From Phycisphaeraceae bacterium (GTDB lineage: Bacteria > Planctomycetota > Phycisphaerae > Phycisphaerales > UBA1924), in the NCBI GenBank assembly GCA_019636565.1, contig JAHBXG010000025.1, positions 1 through 60,010 of the forward strand: DNA of 60,010 nt. The letters run 5' to 3'. Positions 59,551 to 60,010 of this stretch are shown here, one piece after another. Made by a program: the position numbers and the translations under genes. The notes beneath the pieces are model-generated. The model saw only the letters and a program-made list of their open reading frames with translations. It was not told the origin of the DNA and made no database searches. The number at the start of each line of letters is the position of its first letter. The first letter of the stretch is position 1.

Positions 59551-59643
59551 CAGCCCGAAGGGCTGCCCGGCAATAGCCGGTGGTCGCGGCGAAGCCGCAC
59601 CACCGATTAAAACACCAATTCTCCACGCACCCCGGAGGGGTGC
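59551..59643. repeat. Hairpin array 4 (GAA and GGA loops)
   Basis: CAGCCC-GAA-GGGCTG (59551-59565), CCGGC-AATA-GCCGG (59567-59580), a longer stem closed by GAA (about 59578-59605), and GCACCCC-GGA-GGGGTGC (59627-59643). It lies just before a gene fragment. Confidence 0.8.
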
Positions 59644-59711
59644 TCAATCCTCGCCAAAGAAGAGGTCCGCAACACAACCGCGCCAATTCCCAACAACCCT
59701 GCGCGTGCCCA

Positions 59712-59881
59712 CTTTCACATCAAAGCCCCGGACCATCGACTGGCCCCTCGTCCTCATCCTTCTCAGCAGCGGCGAACACTTGCTGCACGGAATCGACCTG
59801 CACGCCCTCGGCTACCACTGCGAGCGTCACGTCGGGAGTTCAATGGCTGTGGCACATGTTTTCCTAAGAAAGCAGCCCTAA
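59712..59881 (+). pseudogene. 3' fragment of a RibD_C/dihydrofolate reductase-like gene
   Basis: The last about 50 codons of a relative of the 55671-56321 gene. GEHLLHGIDLHALGYHCERH and AHVFLRK are shared with the C-terminus of that protein (intact copy GEHLLHGIDTHALGYHCERH), and it ends with TAA at 59879-59881. Aligned by eye, roughly three quarters of the bases agree over about 110 bp. The remainder of the gene upstream is absent; hairpin array sequence takes its place. It is a decayed paralogue rather than a recent duplication. Confidence 0.82.
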
Positions 59882-59946
59882 TTCACTCCACGCTTCCAAC
59901 GATTCCCAGTTTTGCGATTCTCGATCTGTGATCTTCGATCCGCGAC

Positions 59947-60010
59947 TTGCGATTTGCGATTTGCGATTTGCGATTTGCGATTTGCGAATTGCGATTTGCG
60001 ATTTGCGATT
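59947..60010 (+). repeat. TTTGCGA heptamer array, runs off window
   Basis: About nine tandem copies of a 7-bp word (TTGCGAT), one with a substitution (TTGCGAA), at the right edge. There is no spacer structure of the CRISPR kind. The true length is not known. Confidence 0.92.

Larger units (their letters stand above)
58981..59711. other. Long intergenic region with promoter and hairpins
   Basis: This 731-bp stretch has no gene I can support. It contains the ArsR promoter at 58987-59014, hairpin arrays at 59255-59385 and 59551-59643, and the upstream edge of a gene fragment at 59712. Other open frames here are hairpin-derived. Confidence 0.6.

Noticed and set aside
59303..59711. Open frame upstream of the gene fragment
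   Set aside because: It encodes hairpin-array sequence; only the final part from about 59712 resembles a protein.
59947..60010. Possible CRISPR array
   Set aside because: The units are contiguous 7-bp words without spacers, so it is a tandem repeat.

Overview
The window is GC-rich chromosomal DNA from a free-living bacterium, most likely a planctomycete of the class Phycisphaerae. Three secreted proteins end in pairs of dockerin-like calcium-loop repeats (DLNGDGxVDxxDF...AxYxxLxC), a habit of that group. Other pointers are an excisionase-HTH/receiver fusion protein, a glycine-rich RRM protein, an HU protein with an Ala/Pro/Lys tail, and many genes without an obvious Shine-Dalgarno site. I could not run a search, so the assignment is an inference from protein style. 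Intergenic DNA is unusually rich in short word arrays and small hairpins.

Layout. 0.2-2.3 kb: a two-gene AbiE-like module (winged-helix antitoxin-like protein plus nucleotidyltransferase) behind two near-identical 20-bp palindromes. 2.4-10 kb: NosL-like protein, FIST sensor protein, RRM protein, nucleotide-sugar dehydratase/epimerase, secreted M28 peptidase, DUF1801 protein and YchF. 10.1-15 kb: two tRNA-Arg genes (TCG, TCT), then an RND efflux adaptor and pump. 15-18.4 kb: two secreted dockerin-tailed proteins. 18.7-25 kb: small lipoprotein, thymidylate kinase, GbsR-type regulator and a 1459-residue AsmA-like envelope protein. 25-29.1 kb: a coupled signalling operon (HTH-receiver, HDOD, GAF) and tsaB. 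29.2-37.1 kb: outer-membrane protein, HU, a Gld-type ABC export operon and a STAS protein. 37.3-46.2 kb: dockerin-tailed S8 protease, Der GTPase, an unknown secreted protein, O6-alkylguanine methyltransferase, a GntR(YtrA)-ABC operon and MiaA. 46.6-54.9 kb: TopA, two small unknown proteins, a retron-type reverse transcriptase with a candidate msr-msd leader, a PLP decarboxylase and an ABC-2 permease. 55-60 kb: a cluster of small stress/detoxification-type proteins led by an ArsR regulator, hairpin arrays, a gene fragment and a heptamer array running off the window.

Main points for follow-up. (1) The reverse transcriptase at 50298-51170 carries retron hallmarks. It is preceded by about 160 nt of structured leader bounded by an 8-bp inverted repeat whose inner copy abuts the start codon. 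(2) A 39-bp cassette of five C-rich words (four octamers plus a truncated first unit) sits in frame inside two unrelated enzymes, miaA and the PLP decarboxylase, encoding nearly the same 13-residue peptide. Related arrays lie between genes. (3) Hairpins with different stems but the same TTCA loop, some followed by TTGCTCGC, form arrays around 54.96 and 59.3 kb. (4) Two genes (M28 peptidase, ArsR regulator) have near-consensus sigma70-type promoters placed so that the start codon is the expected first transcribed base, which suggests leaderless mRNAs.
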